Notes: a model not told the origin generated them from the sequence alone. 64,000 nucleotides of DNA from Cristatella mucedo (GCA_009760855.2 WPIO01000014.1:4356001-4420000), one strand, 5' to 3'; counted from the stretch's first letter, positions 31,070 to 43,316 are shown. Translations and numbers: made by a program.

Positions 31070-31956
31070 TTCCTTGCTGCACCTCTACGTGAATCAGCTC
31101 GAAATCTAGGTGTCATATTCCAAAGCGACCTCTCGTTAGACGACCATATCAGCTCCACAGTCAAATCCGCCTATTTTCAGCTTCATAGCATTGCTAAAAT
31201 TCGGGCTTGTTTAGATAAAGATACCACATCCAAGTTGGTCCATGCATTCGTGACATCCCGTCTCGACTTCTGCAACTCACTGCTTACTGGCCTACCAGCA
31301 TGTGCGATCAGGCGATTGCAGCTGGTGCAAAACTCTGCAGCTAGGCTTGTCTGTCGTGAGCGTCGCAGTTGCCACATTACTCCACTTCTCGCCGACCTGC
31401 ACTGGCTACCAGTCAAGCAACGGATTGACTTCAAGGTTTTGTCGCTCACTTTTAGGTCCCTTCATTCTATGGCTCCAGCCTATCTGTCAGATATACTACC
31501 CCATCAGGCCAAGCATCGTACGACCCGCTTTTCTGAATCCAACAGTCTAGAAATACCTCATACAAACCTTAAATCCTTTGGAGACCGTGCATTTAGTTCG
31601 TATGCTCCCAAAGCCTGGAACTCCCTCCCGACCTGCGTCAGAACATCCCCTGACCTGACCACATTTAAAAGGAACCTAAAAACACACCTGTTTAGGACAG
31701 CATTTAGTGGGTCCCTGTGATTCGTCCTTGATGTGCTTATGCGTGCTGACACTGTGCATGCTGCCACTAACCACATTTGCATGCTGACCCCGTGCATGTC
31801 ACCCCTAACCATATCATTCATTTCGTTTGTTTTTCAAGCATGATTTTACTTACCATTCCATTGCATTTCACTTTACAGCAAATGTAAAGCGCCTAGAGAG
31901 AGATTAAGTTCTCTGAGGGCGCTTTATCAAGTGAATTATTATTATTATTATTATTA
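31070..31956 (+). repeat. LINE-A 3' portion, best-preserved C-terminus
   Basis: A frame from about 31085 to 31720 encodes the C-terminal part of a CR1/L2-like LINE protein: LGVIFQSDLSLDDHI, ARLVCRERRSCHITPLL, LHWLPVKQRIDFKVLSLTF, APKAWNSLP and LFRTAFSGSL with a stop at 31718-31720. A 3' UTR with the AAAGCGCC / GGGCGCTTT stem-loop and (ATT)n follows. It lacks the endonuclease and RT core, so it is a 5'-truncated copy. Confidence 0.9.
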
Positions 31957-32149
31957 TTACGTTTTGTCTGCTTAGACCCCGTGTTCAATACAGAACCGTA
32001 GACATGTCATTGCGAAATGCTTGGAGCTTTGTTTAGAACCTCGAAGCTCTAAAGATTGGCCCACTCTCACTACTCTTAAGGTCAGCTCTGCTTGAACTAA
32101 GTGTATCCACTGATTTAATGCGGCTGATTCTTCCCATTGCTCGCTGTAA

Positions 32150-32330
32150 CGCACAGGTCTCAGTGTACCCTGGGTCTTCGTCAATGGGTAAGGCACTCGC
32201 ACTACCCGACTCAGGTCACGGATTCGAGTCCTGGATGGACCAGGTGATCCTGCAGTCCACACTGCCGTTGGAGGAGGCATTGCTGCTAAGGCTCTCCCAC
32301 TACTATGTGCAAGCGGCTTTTGAATCCACG
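32150..32330 (+). repeat. SINE-2
   Basis: CAATGGGTAAGGCACTCGC (A-box region), GGATTCGAGTCCTGG (B-box), and CTAAGGCTCTCCCACTACTA plus GCGGCTTTTGAATCCA. It diverges from the commoner copies. Confidence 0.65.
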
Positions 32331-32707
32331 GAGCCTAATCCTACTTTAGCCACACACAACTCAAATGAAGAGGGCATTGAATTCATAAACTTAATTTTAG
32401 CATCTAGGAAAACGGCCAAGGAGCACAATCAGCCCAGAGATACTGACGGCAAGATATTGCGCTAGTAGAAAAGCACGCGATAGAAACCGGCCATCGCTCG
32501 TATCGTAGCGATAGCTCCGGCATCAGCCTCACTTTCAATCTCGCTCTCAGCCTACCCCTGTTGGAGGGAGCCCTACGCTGCGACTGTCCGGTCCCGTTCG
32601 ACAATCTGCAGCCTGAGAAGCGATGCAAGGGTCACGGCAGCTTTAGTGTCGAACCACGCTACGGGCGTGAACTCGGCTGACAGCGAGCACGAAGTACGCG
32701 AGCTCAC
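32331..32707. other. start of P450 intron 1
   Basis: Opens at the donor GTGAGC after 32708. Nothing else is supported. Confidence 0.5.
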
Positions 32708-33050
32708 CTGGCGAGGAGGCGACGAGGCGACCGAAGCCCGGAGGCCTGGAGCTCAACGCGTCAGAATGGCCGACGAAGGCCTCCACTATGGCTTCGTGAC
32801 TGCCCAGCATCACTATTGGCCTTCTGCTGACATAGAAAGTCATTATCTCGCCGAAAAGTCTCTGAAAACGCGCGATTCGCTTAATGCACAATCCCTTGTT
32901 GAAGCCGATGTTTCCCAGCAGCGGCCACGGAGCCGGGCCAGGAGGATAAGAGCGTCTCCTTCCCTTGTGGGCCGACAAGAAGACCGCTGCTGCAATGCTT
33001 ATCAAAGCCGCCCACGCCGCAGCGTTCAGGTCTTCCGATGGCCACTTCAT
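32708..33050 (-). CDS. cytochrome P450 (CYP2 clan), coding exon 1
   Basis: The start ATG at 33048-33050 lies 14 nt after a strong acceptor (pyrimidine run then TTAG, AG at 33065-33066), which implies a non-coding 5' exon further upstream. The N-terminus is a membrane anchor (residues about 9-26, alanine-rich) followed by a basic halt (KGRRR) and the hinge YPPGPAPWPLLGN, standard for microsomal P450s. The exon ends at CCAG|GTGAGC in phase 1. With exons 2-5 the protein is about 499 residues, the usual P450 length. The gene covers 19.3 kb. The reaction would be an NADPH-dependent monooxygenation in the ER; the substrate is unknown. Confidence 0.9.
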
Positions 33051-33064
33051 TTTCGTTTCGTGGC

Positions 33065-33066
33065 CT
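33065..33066 (-). promoter_or_regulatory. splice acceptor of the P450 5' UTR intron
   Basis: The AG follows TTCTGCCTTTTCTTCTT, an excellent pyrimidine tract, 14 nt before the start codon. The leader exon was not located. Confidence 0.6.
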
Positions 33067-34037
33067 AAGAAGAAAAGGCAGAACAAAGAAGGTCGTCCCT
33101 GCAGCCTACTAGCTGCCCCCCATCGTACAGGTTCGACGACGCTCAAGAGAGCCATTCAATTGGCGTTAAAGCTGCCATGATGTTTCCGCATACGCCCGCT
33201 AGGTAGAACTGTGGTTCGAGACTGAAATGAAGGTGGTGGTCATATAACCTTCGTCTCAATCTCAATCCATCTCTATCGTCCCTAGCACTTCGACGTCGTG
33301 GAATCTACGCTATATCTCATTTCTAAACTCATGCAGCATCACAAATACATGTTTGAGATGGCTGAAATTATTTAAGGCTAAAGACTTAGAAACGACTTGA
33401 AGTTACTCAGCAAAACTTAACGAAGGAATGGTAAGAACTCTATCCGATTTCAGGGAGAAAGCCGGTCGTGCACGAGGCAGGCAGAAAATCGACACCGCTG
33501 ACACATTCTCATTACGGTCAGTAACGTGGCGGCATGGTTTATATAATATTAAGCAGCTATTAGTTCGTACCATATTGGATAGCGCCATGTGCAACTGAGA
33601 AATCGCATGCAGGTGCCACAAAATAATATCAAGCGTTCACCAGAATAAAGTAGTCCACCGGCAGGTGAGCGCCACCTTATACTGCCGCTGCCCACGATAA
33701 CGTTGGAGGAGGCCGAGTCAAGGTGGAATGTTACTAGCTTCATGATCTACAAACCTGGCTTCAAAATCCAATTTAAAAAAAAAACAGATATTGGACAGAA
33801 AAAACCAGGCAGACAGCATGCAACGATATAGACATCAAAGACTGTTGAAAGCTAAGAGTTAGTCAGTGGCTATACGAGCCATGGTCACGCGAGGTCAAGT
33901 AGCACCAGCCCGTGGTCCCGGGTGAATACCATTCCTCACCACTAGCCGCTTTTGTGGGCCGTCCACTGTACCCATATCAATTGTTATTCCTATCAGAGAA
34001 TCCGTTCGTAACGGTCGTATTATCAAGAATCAGACAA
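33067..34037. other. unassigned, upstream of P450
   Basis: No feature supported. A promoter or leader exon of the P450 may lie here or further right. Confidence 0.4.
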
Positions 34038-34160
34038 TAATAATAATAGTACTAATAATAATAATATATTTGCACGGCGCTCTCAGAGAACTGAATCTCT
34101 TTCCAGGCATTTTACAGATGCTGTATAGAAAGCATTACCAAATGATTATTTGGTCACACA
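34038..34160 (-). repeat. LINE-A 3' tail fragment
   Basis: (AAT)n, then GGCGCTCTCAGAGAACTGAA and CATTTTACAGATGCTG in reverse. Confidence 0.75.
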
Positions 34161-36310
34161 AGACAAAGAGGAAGATGTCTGACAGCTTGCCTTACCTACT
34201 GCCCGTCATAGACTCTACATTCTAAATATCGGTACCTTATGTGGCTCCATCTGCCAGCTTACGCTCTCTGCGATCTGAATGCACAGCGTATAGGCATATA
34301 GCACAGGCGTACCTTTGGTATACTTATTCTATTAGTGTAAGCTTGATTCCTGTAGCAGTCTTTAACACGGTCTGGTCGTTAAACACGGCAATGCAAATGT
34401 CAGCAAACGAACATCCGTACGAGAGAACTGCTAAGAGCACTAGGGATAGCCTCCAAAAGACGTCTCTTGGTCTTGCACAAGTATTGTAAGCCTTGGACTG
34501 TCAGAAGTTGGGGCCGTACAATTTATAGTACTTCTATTCTTAGCTTTTCAAAAACTTAGCCTTCGGATTAGCTGAATTGACCTGTATCCGTCTTGTTTAC
34601 CGCTGGGTTTATGCGATCAGAATTTAGTACAACCTTGGAGTACGACCAGCAGGATCTTAATGGAAGTTGATCACGAGCTTCCAAGGGCGGCATAATCATC
34701 AAAGAAAATTGGCTCTGTAGGTCATGTAAAACCTTAGTGATGTAAATACAGCACGCTAGTTACAGACGTGGACAACAGTTAGGGGTCGAAAGTGGTCACG
34801 GGAATCTGAGAGCCATCTGCCTTCCGATTAATGCCCCATCGTGGATCGTGGGCCCACCGCTAATGCATATGTCATCCATAATGCACAGCAATGCACCGCG
34901 GCACGAGGCGAAATGCTTCGGCCGCTTCAATCAGGACACCAACACGCTGATCGCGAGTGACCCGATGTTCTGCTGTCTCGTGCTGTGGCAGCAGCGGTGC
35001 AGATCGCCGAGCCGCTCGCCACATGGCAGAGCACGTGCCGACGACTGCGGCCTCTGCTGCCAGGCCGCCGGCTGGCCAAGAGCCAGCGGCCGTGGCCAGC
35101 AGCGAATCGCCGGCCTGCAGCGGACCGCCCGCCCTGCAGCGGACCGCCGGCCTGCAGTTGACTGCCCGCCTTCGAGGTCACCAATGACCCAGCGACCAGG
35201 AGGAGGAGCACAAATTTAGATGCACGTCAATAATACTCACCGACAATGCCACTAGGCGATCAACTCACTCATCGCAACCTAACGGCCATGACTATTTCGT
35301 CTTCATCGACAGCTTCAGTTATTTATTTGTTAGCACAAACTTTCAAGCTCCCGTGGTACTTGTCCTCCTTGCCTTTTTCTTGACGAAGGTGAAGTCTATG
35401 GTGATATGTGGCTCTAACATGTGGAGCAGCTTGGTTCGCCCACGCGCGGACGCCTGTGCTCACGTTCAGCTTTTGTAGCTTTTTTTATTAGCAGCCTTTG
35501 GCTAGTGCTTCGTAATTCGTACTGCTTATGCTAACCAGTTGGTCGAATGCTCTTCCAGACTGTGGCTACTCGGTCGCGGAGTTCGCTACAAGGCTGTGAA
35601 TATAGCCCAGATGGTCGGCAGCAATGCTCCGAAACTCAAGCTGAGGCCCTAAGTGTTGCATTCTTCGGCTAACTACACATCTTCCCTCAAGTTTACCGTA
35701 GAGTGTGACGCCTATGTGCACGATAATCATCATGTTCACGGTAGAGGAGAGCAATCGCACATACCTAATTGTCCGCTATGGGTCAACTGGGCAAGCGGTC
35801 ACTCGGGTCGTAAGCCGTTGCCGAGTTGGCGTCTATTCAATAATCTGTCAATCAGGACCTCGTGCAGCACATCCGTCAAAGCCACTGCCCCAGGGCGAGC
35901 GAATAAGCTAAAGAAAATCTTCAGCACGACGTCCAACCAGATTAGGAGTATCGGACCTCAAAGCCTTGCACAGAATCATAAGCTGTGAGAAGAAACCGAC
36001 AACAACTCTGACGTGAAAATGAGACCTCATCTTGTCGGCAGGACCGTGGCTAGCGTCATGGGTCCGTTTTGAAATAATCTTCCGCTGGCTTTGATCGGAC
36101 TAACAAGACTGAAAAATCATCAGCGGGACATGCAAGATCCTGGACGACATTCCTTTTGGGTAAAAACACATCCGGCCTAACGCAAAGTCTAGATCTCCGC
36201 GAAGCAGTCGACAAGCTCTCTAATGAGAATGCTCTGGTGTTTTAAGGATACCGACGCAGTAGCGCAACGTTGCTAGTGCAAGATTGCCCAGTTCGATTGC
36301 CTGCGTCGGT
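34161..36310. other. unassigned stretch with a GC-rich patch at 34900-35210
   Basis: The GC-rich patch includes three imperfect copies of CCTGCAGCGGACCGCC (about 35114-35160) and several overlapping open frames, none with a recognisable motif. The rest has short frames only. Confidence 0.4.
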
Positions 36311-36780
36311 TGACTAACGGATACGGAGCAAAGTTCTTACGCTGATCCTCAAGGCCCGAAGAGACTTGGCTCTTCCATACCTAGCTGAACTGCTGCACCA
36401 GTTTGACAATGAATTAGCTGTTCGATTCCTCCGCTTGAAAACCTTTGGTGACAGAAGCTTTTGCTCTGCAGGTCCTAGACTGTGGAATTCACTTCCACGA
36501 TTTTTACCCAACGACAACTACTCTACTGCCGCTGACTACGGCTCATCCATTCCAGCCGTCCTGCGCTGCTGCTTCCACGCTGCTCGCTACTTCGACCGCT
36601 CTCCTGACCCTGCTTCTTATGTTCTCTTTGCTTCGCGAGATGAAGTCAGTTGGCTAAGGAATGCGTACCGAGAGCTGCTTAGGCTGCGAGTGCTCTATAC
36701 AAAACTCTCCCTCGTAGCACCCACTTGGTCTGTGTGGCTTTCTGGAGTTACAGACGGAAATACAAAAAAGATAAACCTTG
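36311..36780 (+). repeat. LINE-B C-terminus and tail
   Basis: A frame reading LPYLAELLHQF, AVRFLRLKTFGDRSF and AGPRLWNSLP matches the C-terminus of LINE-B at 50790-50970. The CCGAATGCG-type 3' end follows, degraded. Confidence 0.85.
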
Positions 36781-36839
36781 CATCGTGCCTTCGCTTCTGC
36801 CGAGCCCGCAGCCCGGTGGCGCATGCGAATGCAGCCAGC

Positions 36840-37075
36840 ATATTAATAATAATAATAATAATAATGGTAGTAGCAATGATAGTAATGCACTTGATAAAGC
36901 ACCCTCAGAGAACTCAATCTCTTTCTAGAGGGTTTACATTTGCTGCAAAGGGAAACGCGATTGAATAGTGAATTGAATATCATGCTTGATAAACAACATG
37001 AATAACATGGTTAGGGGCGACATGCACAGGGTCAGCATGCAAATATGGTTAGTGGCAGCGTGCACAATCCGAAAC
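36840..37075 (-). repeat. LINE-A 3' tail
   Basis: (AAT)n, CACTTGATAAAGCACCCTC, AGAGAACTCAATCTC, TTACATTTGCTGC and GTTAGGGGCGACATGC, reverse orientation. Confidence 0.85.
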
Positions 37076-37329
37076 TGGAGTCGCCTATCCAGGAGAACGC
37101 TATCGAGCAATGTCCCACAGCATCGCCGAGCACTGAACGCTCCTCACTGCGCTTGGCTACCCGGTTCGACTAGCGATCGATACGGAGCAGTTGACGAGCC
37201 CAATTCGAAACTGGAGGGCGGGCAGACTAAGCAAGTAGGAAGCCCAGAGGTCATTGCATCGAGAAGAAACAGTGGCGCGCGACCGCCCGTGTACTGACAC
37301 GTGGCCAAGCTACGACGGTTATGCAACAC

Positions 37330-38440
37330 TGCAACGGCTTACGGCGGTCTCTTGGTCCCCCCCCCCCGAAGGTTGACAGCAGCAGGGAACGTAGGTGCTA
37401 GAGCAAATCAGCTCAGTCGCAGCCGCGCCGAAGCCTACACGCATCTACAAAGTCACATCAAAGCGCAGCCTTGGCGAGCGGCGGCAGCTCGTGCGGCGAG
37501 TCCATCGGGCACTCGAAAATAGGAGTAGTTTAGTTAGCGGCCTCGTTTTCCCGCTCACCTGTCGGCGACCGTTGACCCGCGCGTCGTCGCCGCAGCTGCG
37601 TTCGCCAAGGCCGTTGCGCGTCGCTCTAGCGCCGGACGCTGGAACGCCGACGCTCAAGGCTCTCGCCCGAGAGAGCCGTCGGGCGATTCGCGAAATTTCC
37701 GACGAGACCGGCGGCCGATCCGCTTCGAAGCCGCCCGCGGCTCTCGCGGGGGCGGGCGCTGAGGAAAACCGGCCAATCTGCGCCGCCGAATTCTCGCCCC
37801 CCTCCAAATTAAAGCGTCGCTAGTTTCCGTAACAAGCTGGCAAATGGCGCCAGTGGGCGTAACTTGGGAATGTGCCAGGGGGAGCTCGAGGTTGCTAGCC
37901 GCGAGCTGCTGCCACGACCGCTCTGGCGCTGAGCTGAGGCACTCATCGGGCGTAGCGACTCCACTCAGGAAGAGGGCTCCGAGCGGCCAACTCCGCCGAG
38001 TCGAACGATATGGAATGACCTGCTAAATAATCTTGTAAAGACCAACAATTTGCCCAACGATTGGTTAGCCATAATCCGCCCAAACGAGCGGCGCTCGCTG
38101 GGGGGGGGGGGCAAAAAGGGGCTGCAACTCTGGGCTGCAGGACAGTGCGGCGGCCGGCCAGGAGCGGAGACGCATGTTTCGCACGCACGAGCGCCGAGCT
38201 GCCCTGCCGCGAAGGCGGTGGGGCGCGGCGGGGCGGAGCGAGAATGACCCCGATCGTCCGAGCCGATACGCCCGAGCGGCGACTGCGGGCGCAGACCATT
38301 CACCTCGGTAGCATCGATTCGGGATGTACGGACCTCTAGATGTTTCGGCCACTGTAGCGCATTTCTTTCGCGCGAGACTTTCTCGCGCGAACGGCGACTG
38401 CCGCTTGCGCCACGTGCAGACACAGGACGACATGTCGCTC
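37330..38440. other. GC-rich, CpG-dense island
   Basis: High GC with many CpG, C10 (37361) and G10 (38101) runs and overlapping open frames of 60-150 codons on both strands. None shows a family motif. It could be a promoter or first-exon region; it lies upstream of the P450 on the minus strand, about 4.3-5.4 kb from its start codon. Confidence 0.5.
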
Positions 38441-38540
38441 TCTCGGTCGATTCGGTGCGTGAGCTGTTTAAGTTCGGTGCGTGAGCTGTTTAAGTTCGCT
38501 AGAGCTTCGTCGATAGCCTGCCGCTCCACCGAACGCACGA

Positions 38541-39058
<518 letters not shown>

Positions 39059-39695
39059 AGAACGAGCAGCCACAAAAACAGAGCATTAACAAAATGCGCT
39101 ACCTCGAGCGAGCCGGCGTCCTTGCATTTTTCTGCATGCGAACGTTAGGCCCCGTCTCGTGGGCCACGCAGTCGAACACGTAAAAAACGCCTCTACATAC
39201 GTGCAGACTCAGCCGTTGCAGATGACTTACCGAGGTACACCTAGCTCCGAAGCTGCCAAGACTTCGTCTCTCAGACTAATGTGGCAGCAATTTTCCAGTG
39301 CGCTTTATGTACCGCTCACGAGCCGCCAAACATCACGCAATAAATCAGGATCGCTAGTGAGGTAAGCCGCATCTAGTCTGTACGCGAAGGACGTTCCGAG
39401 TCTAGTCAGCCGCGAACGAACGGTCTCGAATTTCCTCTGCCTGTAGCTAGCTAGTGCTCCGCGTCTGCGCCGTCAGCGTTGCACTGTTCGGAGGTAGGAG
39501 CTAGCCCATCGTTGTGAGGAGGCTGTAATGGATACGTTCGTCCTGTTTACTTGGCAATACGTTAGAGCCGGAAATCGAGCGCTCCCGGAAGGGGGGGGGC
39601 ACAAAAACAGTAGACACGGCGAAGTCTCAAACAGTATACGCCTGATTTTGTCGACATTTTGTCCTTCGTGGGTTTCACTCGTTCAGCGGCCGTTC
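39059..39695. other. unassigned stretch
   Basis: No feature seen apart from a G9 run at 39590. Confidence 0.4.
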
Positions 39696-39699
39696 CATT

Positions 39700-39790
39700 A
39701 TTGACCAGAGCAAGCGGCGGTGACAGCCACGATGGCTCGTCTGCCGTTTTATAAAATGAGGATATTGAATCAGCTAAGATCAGCTAACCT
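39700..39790 (+). repeat. SINE-2 body fragment
   Basis: AGCAAGCGGCGGTGACAGCC, GGCTCGTCTGCCGTTTTATA and AAATGAGGATATTGAATCAGC. Confidence 0.6.
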
Positions 39791-39881
39791 TTGAATATAT
39801 ATTTTTCTAGTAGACTCTTCCCGGTACACTTGCCGGTCAGCCGACCTGGCCCACCCACACCCCAAGCTGCAACATGGCTTG

Positions 39882-40880
39882 TAATGTAATGAAATGTAAC
39901 GTATCTCCGTCTGTAACTCCACAAAGTCATAGCTGGTTTGGTCTAGCGGTTAAGGTGCTCGCCCCGACTAATGTCTGACTGAGGTCGTGGGCTCGAGCTC
40001 CGAGGCATATGTGAAGCGCCTGAATAGAGATGAAGTTCTCTTAGGGCGCTATATAAATGAATTATTAAATTATAAAGGCCATGTGGGTGTTATGCAGTAG
40101 AGCTTTTTACAGCGCACTCACAGCCTAAGCGGCTTTCGGTACGCATTCGGTACCCAACAGACTTCGTCTCACGCAACAAAGAGAAAGTGGGAAGCATAGC
40201 AGAGTCAGGAGAGCAGTTGAGGTAGTGAGTACCATGGAAGTAGCAGCTCAGGACCGCTGAAAAAGATGTGCCATAGTCGGCAGTAGGAGAGTAGTTGTCG
40301 TTGCGTAAGAATTGTGGAAGCGAGTTCCACAGTCTAGGACCTGCTGAGCTAAATCTTCTGTCGCCAACGGTCTTTAAGCGGAGGAATGGGACAGCTAATT
40401 TATTGTCCACACAGGATCTGAGGGCGCGAACAGACTGAAATGGATGCAGCAGTTCAGCTAGGTACGAAAGAGCCAAGCCGTGGCGGGCCTTGTGGGTCAG
40501 CGTAAGAACCTTGCTCTAAATCCGTTGGTCAACCGGCATCCATCTTAGCTCTTTTAGCAAAGGAGACACGTGCTCAAACCGCTGGGACTTGAAGACCAGC
40601 CTTGCAGCCATGTTCATAGTCAGCTGCAGTGGCCTAATTGCTTTTTTTGGTAGCGCAGCCAATAGAAATCTGCAATAATCAAGCCGAGACAGAACTAAGG
40701 AGCTAGTTAAAAATTTTGCAAGCCACTGTTGAAGACAGCTCCTAATCTTGGATAGGGATAGGACGTGATGGCTAGCTGCAGAAGCAGTCTTCCGAATGAA
40801 GCTTTTAAAATTGAGGCAGTTGTCGAAAACGACACCTAAATTTCGAGCACGTGGTGATGGTCGTACAATAGCATCACCTA
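39882..40880 (-). repeat. LINE-B 3' half, with a SINE-1 inserted
   Basis: It starts with the (TGTAA)n terminal repeat of LINE-B in reverse, carries a SINE-1 at 39932-40070, and continues through the C-terminal coding part (frame 40090-40476: SYLAELLHPFQSVRALRSC, SSAGPRLWNSLPQFLRN) to 40880. There it is interrupted by the LINE-A tail. Confidence 0.85.
39932..40070 (+). repeat. SINE-1 (tRNA-derived), inserted in LINE-B
   Basis: TCTAGCGGTTAAGGTGC is the A-box region and GTCGTGGGCTCGAG the B-box region. The 3' part (GAAGCGCCTGAATAGAG, TTAGGGCGCTATATAAATGA) is the LINE-like stem-loop, followed by ATT-type bases. The LINE-B site without the insert is visible at 57430-57480. Confidence 0.8.
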
Positions 40881-41079
40881 TTAATAATAATAATAATAAT
40901 AATTCACTTGATAAAGCGCCCTCAGAGAACTTAATCTCTCTCTAGGCGCTTTACATTTGCTGTAAAGTGAAATGCAATTGAATGGTAAGTAAAATCATGC
41001 TTGAAAAACAAACGAAATGAATAATATGGTTAGGGGTGACATGCACAGAGTCAGCACGCATAAGCACATCAAGGACGAA

Positions 41080-41361
41080 TCACAGGGACCCACTAAATGC
41101 TGTCCTAAACAGGTGTGTTTTTAGGTTCCTTTTAAATGTGGTCAGGTCAGGGGATGTTCTGACGCAGGTCGGGAGGGAGTTCCAGGCTTTGGGAGCATAT
41201 GAACTACATGCACGGTCTCCAAAGGATTTAAGGTTTGTATGAGGTATTTCTAGACTGTTGGATTCAGAAAAGCGGGTCGTACGATGCTTGGCCTGATGGG
41301 GTAGTATATCTGACAGATAGGCTGGAACCATAGAATGAAGAGACCGAAAAGTGAGCGACAA
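41080..41361 (-). pseudogene. LINE-A C-terminal segment
   Basis: [40 protein letters not shown] and LFRTAFSGSL with a stop at 41080. It joins out of register to the RT end after an internal deletion. Confidence 0.8.
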
Positions 41362-42364
41362 AACTTAGAAGAGTAAAGCCTTTTAATCCAGCCACACGCT
41401 TAGGGTGTCCTATGAGCAGCAGTTTGGTTTTATCGTCATTTAATTTCAGGAAGTTTTCCGACATCCAGGATCGAATATCGGCAAGGCAAGCATTCAATTT
41501 TTCAGTTACTGCAGCATATTCCGACGGTTTGAATGATAAATACAACTGAGTATTGTCAGCATAAAAGTGATATCCTATTCCATGGGCCTTAATCACTTTT
41601 CCCAGAGGTTGTGTATAAATGGAGAACAGCAAGGGACCGAGTACAGACCCTTGAGGGACTCCACAGGTGACCTTTCTCGTGTGTGAGACCTGACCCCAAC
41701 ACGACGCGGATTGCACACGATCAGACAAGTACGATTATAACCACACCAGAGCTTCGTCCACCGGACCGATCGTTGTTCTCAATATTTCAAGCAGAACATC
41801 GTGATCAATGGTGTCGAAGGCAGCAGATAGATCTAGCAGAGCTAGGTCAGTGACATTCCCGTCGTCGTTGCCACGTAGAATGTCATTGTTAACACGGAGG
41901 AGAGCAGTTTCAAGGGAGTGCTGCCTCTTGAACCCTGATTGAAATGTTTCTGCCATGTCATTCTTTTCAATATGTTCAACCACCTGCTTAGCGACAATTT
42001 CTTCAAGAATCTTTGACAAGAAAGGGAGAAGGGAAACAGGGTGATAGTTTGCGAGGACCTCTGTGTCTAATCCAGGCTTTTTAGGTATGGGTCTAACGAT
42101 TGCCGATTTGAAGGACTTAGGGACGACCCCTTTTCCCAGAGAAGCATTAAAAATCTTGGTTATGGCAGGGCTAAGTTGGTCTGCTAGTGAAGACAACAGA
42201 GATGAAGGTATAAGGTCTTCAGGAGACGAGCTCTTTTTGCTTGACCTCATTAAGGTAGCCACATCGCATGCAGAAACCTCGGAGAACCTTGTAAGGAAGG
42301 TCACAGGTTGTGGACCCGCGATTGCTTTAGTCTGAGGAGGCTTAATAGAGGCACGAATGTGCAC
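41264..42364 (-). pseudogene. LINE-A reverse transcriptase, inactive
   Basis: The frame at 41735-42364 has the palm entry blocks SSSPEDLIPSSLL, AIVRPIPKKPGLD, YHPVSLLPFLSKILE, FQSGFKRQHSLETALL and the first catalytic Asp in LLDLSAAFDTIDHD. A stop near 41731 separates it from the frame at 41264-41728 with [17 protein letters not shown], the catalytic box as FYADNTQLY, and [16 protein letters not shown]. The normal box is YADD; the second Asp is Asn here, so catalysis would be lost even without the stop. It belongs to the CR1/L2-like group by its motif wording. Confidence 0.85.
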
Positions 42365-42599
42365 AATTTTTTAAGTAAAGAAGGCTGAACAAATTTCGGC
42401 TGAGTCCTTAATATCTGGGGAGTCAGACCTCTCAGTATTGGCCAGTAAATGGTTTACTGTCTTATAAATCTGTTTAGAGTCCGACTGGCAGGAATTCAGC
42501 TTTTGGATAAAAAAAGCCCTGGCCTTTTTAAGCTTTCGGGTGTAAACTCGAAGAAAGTCATTGAAATTGACTAGATCTGCATCGGACCCCGATTTCTTG

Positions 42600-43160
42600 A
42601 CACGACGTTCAAGCCTGCGCTTAACCCGGCGTATCTTTAGGAGTTTTTTGTAAATTGAAAGGAATATTCACAACTTTGAACGCGGATAGAATGAACGGGA
42701 GCATGCATGTCAAGAGCACTCCTAAGTGTCATGTTCATTGCATCAGTGAGGGTATCGAGGCTGCCGGTCGAGTCTGAATGCAGATCAAGAAGACCTGCAT
42801 CACAAACAGATTTAAAAAACTTGTCTATGTCAATGCTTTGTAAGTTACGTCGTTTGACAAGTTCGACATTACCCTGTACGTACAAGTGAGCAGGAACAGT
42901 AAACGAGACCGAGCAATGATCCGAGAGGGTTGGTGGGCACACCATAAGGTCAGTGGGGAGGACATCCGGAGTGATCACGAGATCAAGAATTTGGCCACCG
43001 ACGTGGGTGGTATGATTAACGTGTTGGACCAAACCAAAATTCTCCAGACAGTCAAGAAATGAGCGAACCTGGCTGTTGCTAGGGTTGTCAACGTGAATAT
43101 TGAAGTCACCTACAATCAGTAACGGCCTGTCACACACAATTATTTTAGCGAGGAACTCTG
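42600..43160 (-). pseudogene. LINE-A endonuclease (EEP family), 5' truncated
   Basis: The minus-strand frame carries PLLIVGDFNIHVD, the GDFN box of apurinic/apyrimidinic-type endonucleases, and SDHCSVSF, the closing SDH box with the catalytic His. The N-terminal catalytic Glu region is missing because the copy is cut at 43160. The linker to the RT at 42370-42600 is damaged by stops. Confidence 0.85.
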
Positions 43161-43164
43161 GAAA

Positions 43165-43316
43165 CTGGTTTCGTCTAGCGGTTAAGGTGCACGCCCTGAC
43201 TAAGGTCTGACTGAGGTCGTGGGCTCGAGCCCCGAGGCATATGTGAAGCGCCTGAATAGAGATTCATTTCTCTTAGGGCGCTATATAAATGAGTTATTAT
43301 TATTATTATTATTATA
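43165..43316 (+). repeat. SINE-1 at the 5' break of LINE-A
   Basis: The best copy: TCTAGCGGTTAAGGTGC, GTCGTGGGCTCGAGCCCC, GAAGCGCCTGAATAGAG, TTAGGGCGCTATATAAATGA and a clean (ATT)n. It begins four bases after the last LINE-A codons. Confidence 0.85.

Larger units (their letters stand above)
40881..43160 (-). mobile_element. LINE-A, longest copy (CR1/L2-like non-LTR retrotransposon)
   Basis: Read on the minus strand it holds an apurinic-type endonuclease end, reverse transcriptase, C-terminus, 3' UTR and (ATT)n tail (40881-40910). The 5' end is cut at 43160, and about 140 codons between the RT end and the C-terminus are deleted near 41366. The insertion lies inside LINE-B. Coding details are given in the separate entries. 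Confidence 0.9.

Noticed and set aside
37395-37823. 142-codon basic protein in the GC island
   Set aside because: Overlapping frames on both strands are equally open; no motif, composition artefact likely.
42063-42335. 90-codon plus-strand frame
   Set aside because: Antisense shadow of the LINE-A reverse transcriptase.
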